This document shows positions 55,211 through 64,000 of a stretch of 64,000 nucleotides of DNA, in pieces. The stretch is from Bordetella hinzii LMG 13501 (GTDB lineage Bacteria; Pseudomonadota; Gammaproteobacteria; Burkholderiales; Burkholderiaceae_B). A program made the position numbers and the translations under genes. Position 1 is the first letter of the stretch. Every line of letters begins with the position of its first letter. The DNA is taken from assembly GCF_001548475.1 (NCBI RefSeq), contig NZ_LRUJ01000015.1:1-64000 (forward strand), written 5' to 3'. The notes under the pieces were generated by a model. That model did not search any database and was not told where the DNA came from. It was given only the letters and a program-made list of their open reading frames with translations.

Positions 55211-56256
55211 ATGACTTCTCGCTCCCGCGGCCTGACGCGCCGCCAGTTGCTGGCCAGCGCGGCCGCGACCTCGCTGCTGGGGCTGCCGGCCCTGGCGCAG
55301 AACCGCCTGGGCAAGGCCGTCTACGGCCAGGGCAGCATCGACCCCTTTTTCGCCGCCGGCTATGTCGCCCTGAAGAAAGGCTATTTCGGGGCGAATGGGC
55401 TGGAGGTGGAATACCTCAACTCCCAAAGCGGCCCGCGCACCAACCAGCTGCTGGCCGCCGGACAGATCCTGTTCGGCGCCACGGCGGCCACCGCCGCGCC
55501 GGCGCTGACCCTGGCCGGCAAGCCCGCCACGCTGGTGTTCGGCTTTGACCGCAAGCTGACCTATGCCAACGTGATCGTGCGCAAGGAAGACTACGACAGC
55601 GGCAAGGTGCGCGAACTGAAGGACCTGGCCGGCAAGCGCATGGGCGCCACCCAGCCCCAGTCCAGCACCTGGCTGATGGCCGTCTACCTGATGCAGAAGG
55701 CCGGCGTGGGCGACAAGGTCGACATCCGCCCGCTGGGCGACCTGGCCACCATGCTGGGGGCGCTGAAGACGGGCTCGGTATCGGCCAGCATGGCGACCAT
55801 GTCGATGATGGAACAGGCCAAGGCCGAGGGCTGGGGCGTGCCGATCTTCGATGCGACCACCGATGCCTCCTGGCAGGCCTTCATGGGCGGCGATGTGCCC
55901 GGCATTGCCGCGCTGACGCTGCGCGACACCGTCGAGCGCCGCCCCGAAGTGGTGCAGGGCTTTGTCGACGCGCTGGTCAAGGCGCAGGATTTCATCAGCG
56001 CGCACAGCGCGGCCGAAGTCACCGACACCATCTACGCCGACTACATCAGCGCCTTTCCGCGCGAGGCCATCGAGAAAACCCTCGGCGTCTACCAGAACAG
56101 CGTCTTCCTGAAGGACAACCTCATCACCGAAGACGCCTACGCCCGCCTGACCGCCATCATGGGCGACGGCCGGCAGTTCTCCAACGAAGAGCTGGCGCGC
56201 GCGCCCTATTCGGCCTGCGTGGACATGCGCTTCGTGCGCAAGGCCAGAGGCCTCTG

Positions 56257-56257
<1 letters not shown>
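55211..56257 (+). CDS. ABC transporter substrate-binding protein (NMT1/taurine-like), probably Tat-exported
   Basis: The 348-residue protein has an N-terminal twin-arginine-like signal (GLTRRQLLASAAATSLLGLPALAQ), suggesting export by Tat after folding. The mature part resembles NMT1/SsuA/ThiY-type binding proteins (DPFFAAGYVALKKGYFGANGLEVEYLNSQSG). It is followed immediately by an ATPase and a permease, then by SDR and aldehyde dehydrogenase genes. AGAGGA precedes the ATG. The ligand is unknown; the downstream dehydrogenases suggest an alcohol- or aldehyde-yielding compound. Confidence 0.85.
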
Positions 56258-57027
<770 letters not shown>

Positions 57028-57038
57028 CCCGCTTGACG

Positions 57039-57893
57039 ATGAATCCCGCTACTCTCTCTCCCGACACCGCGCGGCATCTGCGTGAAGAACGCCGCCAGGC
57101 CGTCTCGCGCCGCCTGCGCATCACCGCCTGGCAGGTCCTGGTGCTGGCGCTCATCCTGGGCGCCTGGGAAGGGCTGACCCGCATTCCGTGGTTCGTGCAG
57201 AACACGCTGTTCGATCCCTTTTTCATCAGCCAGCCCTCGCGCGTGGCGCTGCGGCTGTGGCAATGGCTGCAGCCCGGTCCGCAATCCGTCTGGCCCCATC
57301 TCTGGCTGACCCTGCAGGCCACGCTGGTCGGCCTGGTGGTGGGCGTGGGCAGCGGCTTTGCCGTCGGCCTGGCGCTGGCGCGCAGCCGCCTCCTGGCCGA
57401 TATCTTCAATCCCTTCATCGTGGCCTTCAACTCCATGCCGCGCATCGCCTTCGTGCCGCTGATCACCATGTTCTTCGGCCTGGGGCTGGCCTCCAAGGTG
57501 GTGACGTCGTGGTTCGTGGTGTTCTTCCTGGTGTTCTTCAATACCTACAAGGGCGGGCGCAGCGTCGAGCGCGAACTGGTGGACTTTTGCCGAACCCTGG
57601 GCGGCTCGCCGCGCCAGATCCTGTGGCGGGTGCAGATCCCCACGGCGGCGGCCTGGACATTCGCGGCCCTGCCCAACGCCATCAGCTTCGCCCTGATCGG
57701 CGTGGTGCTGGCCGAGTTCGTCGGCTCGACCACCGGCATGGGCTATCTGATGATCACGGCCCTGGCCACCCTGAACGCCACCGATATGTTCGCCGCGGTG
57801 ACGCTGCTGTCGGTGGTGGGGATTGTTCTGGTCTATTGCGTCACCTGGTTAGAGCGTAGACTGCTGCATTGGGCTCCTGAATTCCGCGAATGA
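57039..57893 (+). CDS. ABC transporter permease (SsuC/TauC-like)
   Basis: The 284-residue inner-membrane protein has a charged N-terminus and about six hydrophobic segments. FNSMPRIAFVPLITMFFGLGLASKV is the conserved SsuC/TauC-type loop, and FCRTLGGSPRQILWRVQIPTAAAWTFAALPNAISFALIGVVLAEF matches the EAA-like region. It overlaps the following SDR gene by four bases (ATGA), so the dehydrogenase is translated with the transporter. Confidence 0.9.
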   Translation: MNPATLSPDTARHLREERRQAVSRRLRITAWQVLVLALILGAWEGLTRIPWFVQNTLFDPFFISQPSRVALRLWQWLQPGPQSVWPHLWLTLQATLVGLVVGVGSGFAVGLALARSRLLADIFNPFIVAFNSMPRIAFVPLITMFFGLGLASKVVTSWFVVFFLVFFNTYKGGRSVERELVDFCRTLGGSPRQILWRVQIPTAAAWTFAALPNAISFALIGVVLAEFVGSTTGMGYLMITALATLNATDMFAAVTLLSVVGIVLVYCVTWLERRLLHWAPEFRE

Positions 57894-58690
57894 TGTCCGC
57901 GCCAACGCTTCCTCCCTCGCAGTCCTATTTGCAGCAGTTCTCGCTGACCGGCCAGGTGGCCTTGATCACCGGCTCGGCCCGGGGCCTGGGCTGGGAAATC
58001 GCCCGCGCCATGGCCGCCAGCGGCGCGCATGCGCTTATCAACGGCCGCAACGCCGCCGCCGCCGAGGCCGCCGCGCAGCGCCTGCGCGAAGCCGGCCTGG
58101 CCGCCTCGGCGCTGCCCTTCGATGTCGCCGACGAGCAGGACATGCGGGCGGCCTTCGCCGAGATCGATGCACGCTGCGGCCGGCTGGACATCCTGGTCAA
58201 CAACGTCGGCGCGCGCAACCGCAAGACGTTGCGCGAGCTGGACCTGGCCGAAATCCGCGAACTCATCGACACCGACCTGGTGGCCGGCATCATGCTGGCC
58301 AAGCTGGCCGCCGAGCGCATGCTGCGCCAGGGCAGCGGCCGATTGATCGCGATCACATCGGTGGTCGGCGAACTGGCCCGCGCCGGCGACGCGGTCTATC
58401 CGGCCGCCAAACAGGGACTGACCGGCATGATGCGCGCCCTGGCCGCCGAGTTCGGTCCGGCCGGCATCACCAGCAATGCGATCGCGCCGGGCACCTTCGC
58501 CACTGAAACCAATGCCGCCATGGTGGCCGACCCGGCGGTCGGGCCCAGGCTGGCGGCACGCAACCCCATGGGCCGCTGGGGACAGCCCCATGAAATCGCC
58601 GGCGCGGCCGTATTCCTTGCCTCGCCAGCGGCCGCGTTCGTCAATGGCCAGGTGCTGGCCGTCGACGGAGGCCTCTCCGTCCAGTTCTGA
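57890..58690 (+). CDS. SDR family oxidoreductase, gluconate 5-dehydrogenase-like
   Basis: The 266-residue protein is a classical short-chain dehydrogenase. The cofactor loop is TGSARGLG near residues 28-35, the structural NNVG is near 103, and the catalytic Tyr/Lys pair lies in YPAAKQG near 167-171 with Ser in ITSVVGE. NADP(H) preference is suggested by INGRN after the second strand. It overlaps the ABC permease by four bases, which implies that its substrate is the transported compound or a direct product. The specific substrate is unknown. Confidence 0.88.
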   Translation: MMSAPTLPPSQSYLQQFSLTGQVALITGSARGLGWEIARAMAASGAHALINGRNAAAAEAAAQRLREAGLAASALPFDVADEQDMRAAFAEIDARCGRLDILVNNVGARNRKTLRELDLAEIRELIDTDLVAGIMLAKLAAERMLRQGSGRLIAITSVVGELARAGDAVYPAAKQGLTGMMRALAAEFGPAGITSNAIAPGTFATETNAAMVADPAVGPRLAARNPMGRWGQPHEIAGAAVFLASPAAAFVNGQVLAVDGGLSVQF

Positions 58691-58696
58691 ACCCGT

Positions 58697-58727
58697 CCGC
58701 CGGCCGGCGGCGACGATGTTTTTGTTT
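58697..58727 (+). terminator. Palindrome with distal T-run after the first SDR gene
   Basis: A 14-bp perfect palindrome (CCGCCGGCCGGCGG) is followed after eight bases by TTTTTGTTTT. The distance makes termination weak. It may partly separate the transporter-SDR unit from the aldehyde dehydrogenase unit. Confidence 0.4.
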
Positions 58728-58772
58728 TGCTGTGGCTTTTTCTCATTATTCTTTCTTCAAGGGTGGTCAGGC

Positions 58773-60200
58773 ATGAAGCAGCATTTCATCGATAACCGGT
58801 TTGTTCCTGGCTCGACCAGCGACACCATCGACGTCATCGATCCGTCCACCGGCGCGGTCTACGAAAAAATCGCGCGCGGCAATGCGGCCGATATCGACCG
58901 CGCGGTGCAATCTTCGCGGCGCGCCTATGAGGGCGCCTGGGGCAGCCTGTCGGCGGCCGAGCGCGGCCGGCTCCTGCTGGCCCTGTCGCTCAAGATTCTC
59001 GAACACCACGACGAACTCACCCAGATCGAATCGCGCGACTGCGGCAAGCCGATCAAGCAGGCCCGCGCCGATGTCACGGCCATCGCGCGCTACTTCGAGT
59101 TCTACGGCGGCGCGGCCGACAAGCTGATGGGCGAGACCATCCCCTACCAGAATGGCTACACCGTGCTCACGCTGCGCGAGCCGCACGGCGTGACCGGCCA
59201 CATCGTGCCCTGGAACTACCCGCTGCAGATCTTCGGCCGCAGCGTGGGCGGCGCGCTGGCCGCGGGCAATGCCTGCGTGGTCAAGCCGGCCGAGGACGCC
59301 TGCCTGTCGCTGTTGCGCGTGGCCGAGCTGGCCGCCGAAGTCGGCCTGCCGCCGGGCGCGCTGAACATCATCACCGGTTATGGCCACGAAGCCGGCGACG
59401 CGCTGGCGCGCCACCCCGGCATCGACCACATCTCCTTCACCGGCTCGCCGCGCGTGGGCGTACTGGTGACCCAGACGGCGGCCGAGAACCACGTGCCGGC
59501 CACGCTGGAACTGGGCGGCAAGTCGCCGCAGATCGTCTTCGACGACGCCGACCTGGACGCCCTCATCCCGGTGGCGGTCAACGCCATCGTGCAAAACGCC
59601 GGCCAGACCTGCTCGGCCGGCAGCCGCATCCTGATCCAGCGCGGCATCTACGACAAGGTCATGCAGCGCCTGTCGGCGGCTTTTTCGGCCCTGCGCGCCG
59701 GTCCGGCCGGCCTGGACCTGGATTGCGGCCCCCTGATCCGCAAGAGCCAGCTCGACCGGGTGCAGAGCTTCCTGCGCCAGGCCGAGGCCGACGGCATCGC
59801 CACCGCCGCGCGCGGCACCGTGGTCGATGGCGCCGACGGGTATTTCCAGGCGCCCACGCTGCTGGCCAACGTGCCGGTGGACCACCTGCTGGCCCAGGAG
59901 GAAATCTTCGGCCCGGTGCTGGTCGCCATCCCCTTCGACGACGAGGCCGACGCGGTGCGCATCGCCAACGCCACCCAATACGGGCTGGCCGCCAGCATCT
60001 GGACACGCGATGGCGCGCGCCAGCTGCGCCTGGCGCACAAGATCCGCAGCGGCCAGGTCTTCATCAACAACTATGGCGCCGGCGGCGGGGTGGAACTGCC
60101 CTTCGGCGGCGTGAAGGCCAGCGGCCATGGCCGCGAGAAGGGTTTCGAAGCGCTCTACGGCTTTACCGTGCTCAAGACCATCGCCATCAAGCACGACTGA
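58773..60200 (+). CDS. Aldehyde dehydrogenase
   Basis: The 475-residue NAD(P)-dependent enzyme has the full aldehyde dehydrogenase set: WNYPLQIFGRSVGGALAAGNACVVKPAE, the catalytic Glu in LELGGKSPQIV and the catalytic Cys280 in NAGQTCSAGSR, and QEEIFGPVL near residue 370. It is similar in layout to betaine-aldehyde and gamma-glutamyl-gamma-aminobutyraldehyde types. It is preceded by an 82-base gap after the SDR gene and followed by a second SDR gene 19 bases later. Substrate unknown. Confidence 0.93.
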   Translation: MKQHFIDNRFVPGSTSDTIDVIDPSTGAVYEKIARGNAADIDRAVQSSRRAYEGAWGSLSAAERGRLLLALSLKILEHHDELTQIESRDCGKPIKQARADVTAIARYFEFYGGAADKLMGETIPYQNGYTVLTLREPHGVTGHIVPWNYPLQIFGRSVGGALAAGNACVVKPAEDACLSLLRVAELAAEVGLPPGALNIITGYGHEAGDALARHPGIDHISFTGSPRVGVLVTQTAAENHVPATLELGGKSPQIVFDDADLDALIPVAVNAIVQNAGQTCSAGSRILIQRGIYDKVMQRLSAAFSALRAGPAGLDLDCGPLIRKSQLDRVQSFLRQAEADGIATAARGTVVDGADGYFQAPTLLANVPVDHLLAQEEIFGPVLVAIPFDDEADAVRIANATQYGLAASIWTRDGARQLRLAHKIRSGQVFINNYGAGGGVELPFGGVKASGHGREKGFEALYGFTVLKTIAIKHD

Positions 60201-60219
60201 TACACCACAAGGAGACAAC

Positions 60220-60978
60220 ATGCGTCTGAAGGGAAAAACGGCCATCGTGACCGGTGCCGGCTCGGGTTTCGGCGAGGGCATCGCCACGACGTTCGCGCGC
60301 GAGGGCGCCAATGTCGTGGTGGCCGATATCAATGAGGCCGGCGGCAAGCGCGTGGCCGACAGCATCAACGGCGCCGGCGGCCGCGCGGTCTTCGTGCGCG
60401 CCGACGTCTCGCGCAGCGACGACATCGCCGCGCTGCTGGCCGCCACGCTCAAGGCGTTCGGCGGCCTGACCACGGTGGTCAACAATGCCGGCACCACGCA
60501 CCGCAACCGCCCCATGCTGGAGGTGGAGGAAGATGAGTTCGACCGCATCTATGCGATCAACGTCAAGAGCATCTACCTGACGGCCAAGCACATGGTGCCG
60601 CACTTCCGCGCCAACGGCGGCGGCGCCTTCATCAACATCGCCTCGACCGCCGCCATCCGGCCGCGTCCCGGGCTGACCTGGTACAACGGCAGCAAGGGCG
60701 CCGTGGTCACGACCAGCAAGTCCATGGCCGCGGAACTGGGCCCGGACAACATCCGCGTGAACTGCGTCAATCCGGTCATCGGCGCCACCGGTCTGCTGGC
60801 GGATTTCATGGGCGTGCCGGACACGCCGGAAAATCGCCAGCGCTTCCTGGGCACCATCCCGCTGGGCCGCTTCTCGACCCCGCAGGACATCGCCAACGCC
60901 TGCCTCTACCTGGCCTCCGACGAAGCCGCCTTCATCACGGGCACCTGCCTGGAAGTCGACGGCGGCCGCTGCGTGTAA
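60220..60978 (+). CDS. SDR family oxidoreductase
   Basis: The 252-residue protein is a classical SDR of the FabG/glucose dehydrogenase-like group. Motifs are TGAGSGFGEG (residues 12-21), VVNNAGTTH near 86-94, NIASTAA with catalytic Ser, and YNGSKGA with Tyr-Lys. The ADIN after the second strand favours NAD. A strong SD (AAGGAGA) lies before the ATG. It is the last gene of the transporter, SDR, aldehyde dehydrogenase, SDR row. Confidence 0.9.
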   Translation: MRLKGKTAIVTGAGSGFGEGIATTFAREGANVVVADINEAGGKRVADSINGAGGRAVFVRADVSRSDDIAALLAATLKAFGGLTTVVNNAGTTHRNRPMLEVEEDEFDRIYAINVKSIYLTAKHMVPHFRANGGGAFINIASTAAIRPRPGLTWYNGSKGAVVTTSKSMAAELGPDNIRVNCVNPVIGATGLLADFMGVPDTPENRQRFLGTIPLGRFSTPQDIANACLYLASDEAAFITGTCLEVDGGRCV

Positions 60979-61006
60979 CGCCGCGGCCGGGCGCGCTGCC
61001 GCCGCG

Positions 61007-62833
61007 TCATTCCTCGAACCACTTGCCGGCGGCCAGCATCATGCGATGGTGGCCTTCGCCGGCGGGCATCATGGGAAAGCAGTTTTCCTGGGCCGCCACC
61101 GTCACGTCGAGGAAGAACGGGCCGTCATGCGCCAGGCATTGCGCCAGCGCCGCGTCCAGCTCATCGGGATGTTCGACCCGTGCCGCCCCCCAGCCGAAGG
61201 CGCGCGCCAGCGCCACGAAGTCCGGCAGCGATGCGTTATAGCTGTGGCTGTAGCGGCCGCCGTGGATCAATTCCTGCCACTGCCGCACCATGCCCATATA
61301 TCCGTTGTTGCACAGCACGACCTTGACCGGCGTGCGGTGCTGCATGGCTGTGGACAACTCCTGGATGTTCATGAGCACCGAGGCGTCGCCGCTGACGCAC
61401 ACCACGGTCTTGTCCGGATGCGCGACCTGCGCGCCGATGGCCGCCGGCAGCCCATAACCCATGGTGCCGGCCCCGCCCGAGGTCAGCCAGCGCCCGGGCC
61501 GGTCGAAACGCAGGTATTGCGCGGCCCACATCTGATGCTGGCCCACATCGGTCGACACGATGGCGTCCTGCCCGCTCAAGGCGGCGTCAAGGCGCGCCAT
61601 GAGCTGCTGGGGCAGGATGGCGTCGGGCTGCGGCTGCCAGGCCAGGCAATCGCGCGCGCGCCACCCCTCGATGCGGGCCCACCAGCCGGCCAGGCGCGCC
61701 GCGGGCAGGGACTGGCCGGCCAGTTCGGCGCTCAGGGCCTGCAGCATGGGCAGGCAGTCGCCCACCAGGGCCGCGTCCACGCGCACCACTTTGTTGATCG
61801 AGGCCGGATCGATATCCACGTGGATCTTGCGCGCATGCGGACAGAATTCCGACAGCTTGCCGGTGATGCGGTCGTCAAAGCGCGCGCCGATGCATACCAC
61901 CAGGTCGGCGTGGTGCATGGCCAGGTTGGCCTCCAGCGTGCCATGCATGCCCAGCATGCCGACGAATTGCGGATCGGAGGCCGGGAAGGCGCCCAGGCCC
62001 ATGAGCGTGAGCGTGCAGGGCGCGCCGGTCTGGCGCACCAGGTCGGCAAAGGCCTGGCAGGCCTGGCTGCCTGAATTGATCAGGCCGCCGCCGCCGTAGA
62101 AGATCGGCCGGCGCGCCTGGGCGATCATGGCCGCCGCGCGGCGCAGGGCCCCGGCGGGCAGGCGCAGGGCGGTCTTGCCCGCCTGGCGGCGCGCCCGCGA
62201 GGCCGCCACCTGGGCCGCGCTGGGCTCGATGTGATCGGCACAGGGGCGCGCCAGCTGCACATCCTTGGGCAAATCGACCAGCACCGGGCCCGGGCGGCCC
62301 TGGCGCGTGAGCGTGAAAGCGCGGGCCACCACGTCGGCCACGTCCTCGCAGCGGCGGATCTGGGTGTTCCACTTGGTGACCGGACGCGAGATCCCGATGG
62401 CGTCGCACTCCTGGAAGGCATCCGTGCCGATGGCGCTGGTGGCGACCTGGCCGCTGATGCACAGCACCGGGATGGAATCGCACATGGCGTCGAGCAGGCC
62501 GGAGGTCGTGTTCGCCATGCCCGGCCCGGACGTGACGAAGACCACCCCGGTGCGGCCCGTGCTGCGGGCATAGCCCTCGGCGGCATGCACGGCGGCCTGT
62601 TCGTGGCGCACCAGCACATGGCGCAGGCGCGGCTCGGCGTGCAGCGCGTCATACAGCGGCAGCACGGCCCCCCCCGGATAGCCGAACACCGTATCCACCC
62701 CCAGGTCGATCAGGGTCTGCAACAGGATCTGCGCGCCATTGGCGGCCGCGGGAACGGGGAGGGGGTCGACAGCATCGGAGGTGTCGAGGGCGGCGAGCGC
62801 CTGGGCGTGGAGACGGTCATTCATGCTGAACAT
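61007..62833 (-). CDS. Acetolactate synthase large subunit-like protein
   Basis: The 608-residue thiamine-diphosphate enzyme matches the IlvB/IlvG family. The catalytic Glu is in [19 protein letters not shown] (Glu78), [18 protein letters not shown] follows, and the ThDP-binding motif is [13 protein letters not shown] with [13 protein letters not shown], including the Trp typical of biosynthetic enzymes. About 30 residues precede the conserved domain. No small regulatory subunit (ilvN/ilvH) or ilvC is adjacent, so it may be a secondary or non-biosynthetic isozyme. A second ATG nine bases in is an equally possible start. It diverges from an Lrp-type regulator. Confidence 0.9.
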   Translation of the reverse strand: MFSMNDRLHAQALAALDTSDAVDPLPVPAAANGAQILLQTLIDLGVDTVFGYPGGAVLPLYDALHAEPRLRHVLVRHEQAAVHAAEGYARSTGRTGVVFVTSGPGMANTTSGLLDAMCDSIPVLCISGQVATSAIGTDAFQECDAIGISRPVTKWNTQIRRCEDVADVVARAFTLTRQGRPGPVLVDLPKDVQLARPCADHIEPSAAQVAASRARRQAGKTALRLPAGALRRAAAMIAQARRPIFYGGGGLINSGSQACQAFADLVRQTGAPCTLTLMGLGAFPASDPQFVGMLGMHGTLEANLAMHHADLVVCIGARFDDRITGKLSEFCPHARKIHVDIDPASINKVVRVDAALVGDCLPMLQALSAELAGQSLPAARLAGWWARIEGWRARDCLAWQPQPDAILPQQLMARLDAALSGQDAIVSTDVGQHQMWAAQYLRFDRPGRWLTSGGAGTMGYGLPAAIGAQVAHPDKTVVCVSGDASVLMNIQELSTAMQHRTPVKVVLCNNGYMGMVRQWQELIHGGRYSHSYNASLPDFVALARAFGWGAARVEHPDELDAALAQCLAHDGPFFLDVTVAAQENCFPMMPAGEGHHRMMLAAGKWFEE

Positions 62834-62879
62834 CTTATGGGACTTTCGGCAGAATTTTTATCTTCTTTTCCACACTGGA

Positions 62880-62915
62880 CCGCAATTAGCAGTAAATTTA
62901 TCTTTTCAATTGCGG
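62880..62915. promoter_or_regulatory. Inverted repeat between acetolactate synthase and Lrp-type genes
   Basis: CCGCAATT (62880-62887) and AATTGCGG (62908-62915) form a perfect 8-bp inverted repeat with a 20-base AT-rich spacer. It lies in the 93-base gap between the divergent genes and just before the regulator start (62927). A pair of TTTATCTT(C)TTTTC-like direct repeats lies near it. Confidence 0.65.
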
Positions 62916-62926
62916 ATTCAAAGAAA

Positions 62927-63403
62927 ATGAATCTGGACAAATTCGACTTGGCCATACTCAAGGTCTTGCAGGACAATGCCCGCGCCAGCCTGGCCGACAT
63001 CGGCCAGGCGGTGGGCCTGTCATCGACCCCGTGCTGGAACCGCATCAAGCGCATGGAAAACGCCGGCGTGATCCGCGGCTACACCGTCGACCTGGACCCG
63101 GCCAAGCTGGGCTTCATGGACACGGTCATCGTGCACGTGACGCTGGAGAGCCATAGCGAAGAAACGCTGTACGAGTTCGGGCGCGCGCTGGCCGAGATCC
63201 CCGAGGTGCTGGAGGCCTTCCTGGTCTCGGGCGATTACGACTACTACATCCGGATCGCGGTGCGCGACACCCGCGACTACGAGCGCCTGCTGCGCGAGCG
63301 CCTCTACCGCATTCCGGGGATACGCCACAGCAAATCCGGCTTCGTGCTGCGCAGCCTCAAGGAGGCGCGCCTGCCGCTCGTGCCGCCGCCTCAGTCCAGC
63401 TGA
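62927..63403 (+). CDS. Lrp/AsnC family transcriptional regulator
   Basis: The 158-residue protein has an N-terminal helix-turn-helix (LDKFDLAILKVLQDNARASLADIGQAVGLSSTPCWNRIKRMENAG, residues 2-46) and a C-terminal RAM/ligand-binding domain (residues about 65-145, with LVSGDYDYYIRIAVRDTRDYE). The start follows AAAGAAA, which is a weak SD. It is divergent from the acetolactate synthase-like gene and probably controls it through the inverted repeat between them. Its 3' end overlaps the convergent bestrophin gene by 13 bases. Confidence 0.93.
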   Translation: MNLDKFDLAILKVLQDNARASLADIGQAVGLSSTPCWNRIKRMENAGVIRGYTVDLDPAKLGFMDTVIVHVTLESHSEETLYEFGRALAEIPEVLEAFLVSGDYDYYIRIAVRDTRDYERLLRERLYRIPGIRHSKSGFVLRSLKEARLPLVPPPQSS

Positions 63404-64000
63404 TAGCGCCGGGGCCTCCACGGCGGGGGCAGGTCGGTCTGGCCCAGGCCTTCGAGCAGGTCGATGGCCACCTGGCGCGCCATCGCGTTCAGGGGCAGGT
63501 CGTTGTCGTCCAGGCCGAAAGGGTCCTCCAGCTCATCGCCCAGCGCGTCCAGGCCGAAGAAGGTGTAGGCGATGATGGCCACGGCCAGCGGCATGAGGGC
63601 GCCCAGCGTGCCGACCAGGCCGAAAGGCAAGAGCAGGCAGAAGATCCAGGCCGTGCGGTGCAGCAGCAGGGAATAGGCGAAGGGCGTGGGCGTGAAGCGG
63701 ATGCGCTCGCAGGCGGCCTGCACGGCGCCGCAGGCCCCCAGGCGCTGCACCAGGCCCTGGTAGACCACTTCGCCGAAACGGCCGGCCTGCGCGGCCTCGC
63801 GATAGGTCTGGTTGAGCAGGCCAAGCAGCACATCGGGCGGATTGACACGGCCCTCCAGGGCCTGGGCATCGCGCGCATCCAGCCAGGGCGCGGCCGCCGC
63901 CCGCTCATCCTGCTCGCGCAGGCGCGCGGCCAGCGCATGGGGAAAGGCGATGAGGCGCCGCACCTGGCGCTGCACCTCGGCATCCTGCGCCGGCGCGCCC
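63391..64000 (-). CDS. Bestrophin family protein, partial (N-terminus outside window)
   Basis: At least 203 residues of a membrane protein with hydrophobic segments around RTAWIFCLLLPFGLVGTLGALMPLAVAIIAYTFFGLDAL. The closing acidic cluster DELEDPFGLDDNDLPLNAMA is the bestrophin C-terminal signature, the Ca-binding-like belt of this anion or cation channel family. Bacterial members form pentameric channels. The frame stays open to the right edge; no start is visible. It overlaps the end of the Lrp-type gene. Confidence 0.9.
   Translation of the reverse strand, partial: GAPAQDAEVQRQVRRLIAFPHALAARLREQDERAAAAPWLDARDAQALEGRVNPPDVLLGLLNQTYREAAQAGRFGEVVYQGLVQRLGACGAVQAACERIRFTPTPFAYSLLLHRTAWIFCLLLPFGLVGTLGALMPLAVAIIAYTFFGLDALGDELEDPFGLDDNDLPLNAMARQVAIDLLEGLGQTDLPPPWRPRRYQLD

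Noticed and set aside
52522-55314. A 930-codon open frame antisense to topB
   Set aside because: Stop-codon avoidance caused by high GC third positions of topB; no family features or initiation signals.

Overview
The window is a high-GC (roughly two-thirds G+C) chromosomal segment of a beta-proteobacterium, most likely Bordetella or a close Alcaligenaceae relative. I base this on the density of periplasmic binding-protein transport systems, an orphan Bug-type (tripartite tricarboxylate) binding protein, a TAXI-TRAP system, LysE/RhtB exporters and the character of the housekeeping proteins (RF3, sigma-54, ArgS, Bfr/Bfd, topoisomerase III). The genus call is an inference from protein character, not a database match. 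I see no rRNA, tRNA, IS element, prophage, CRISPR array or origin. Nearly all DNA is coding.

Layout. 1-8.5 kb: the tail of an unidentified gene, a LysE exporter, prfC, a secreted proline-rich protein, bacterioferritin (bfr), a DMT exporter with a divergent LysR regulator, bfd, rpoN and an unknown membrane protein. bfr and bfd are not adjacent, but each has its own Fur-box-like site. 8.5-10.6 kb: a leucine-rich leader peptide with four CUA codons, followed by a long-form leuA. 10.6-22 kb: an amidase divergent from a LacI regulator; the regulator overlaps an ABC transporter operon that ends with a GpdQ-like phosphodiesterase and is followed by a Ugp-type ABC operon. 22-27.6 kb: two small conserved proteins, argS, a SPOR protein, dsbA and a CSS-EAL c-di-GMP phosphodiesterase. 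27.6-30.6 kb: metC, a LysE exporter and an MBL hydrolase. 30.7-39.8 kb: leucine/isovalerate catabolism (MerR-type LiuR-like regulator, Bug protein, M20 amidohydrolase, isovaleryl-CoA dehydrogenase, thiolase, both methylcrotonyl-CoA carboxylase subunits). 39.8-45.9 kb: a DUF1653 protein, argD, a D-threonine-aldolase-like enzyme and a TAXI-TRAP transporter. 46-55 kb: a TonB receptor with a Fur-like box, smg, gluQ, a large membrane fusion protein and topB. 55-61 kb: an ABC transporter followed by SDR, aldehyde dehydrogenase and SDR genes. 61-64 kb: a lone acetolactate synthase large subunit divergent from an Lrp-type regulator, and a partial bestrophin.

The most interesting signal is upstream of leuA. 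A 50-codon reading frame ends in a run with four CUA leucine codons in seven. The RNA at those codons is complementary, in two collinear 7-bp helices, to the leuA Shine-Dalgarno region about 160 nt downstream, and no intrinsic terminator is evident. This suggests leucine-controlled translational, rather than transcriptional, attenuation. Secondary signals are two identical 17-bp LiuR-type operators placed to control genes transcribed both ways, a phosphodiesterase set between two ABC transporters, and several strong unassigned inverted repeats in promoter regions.
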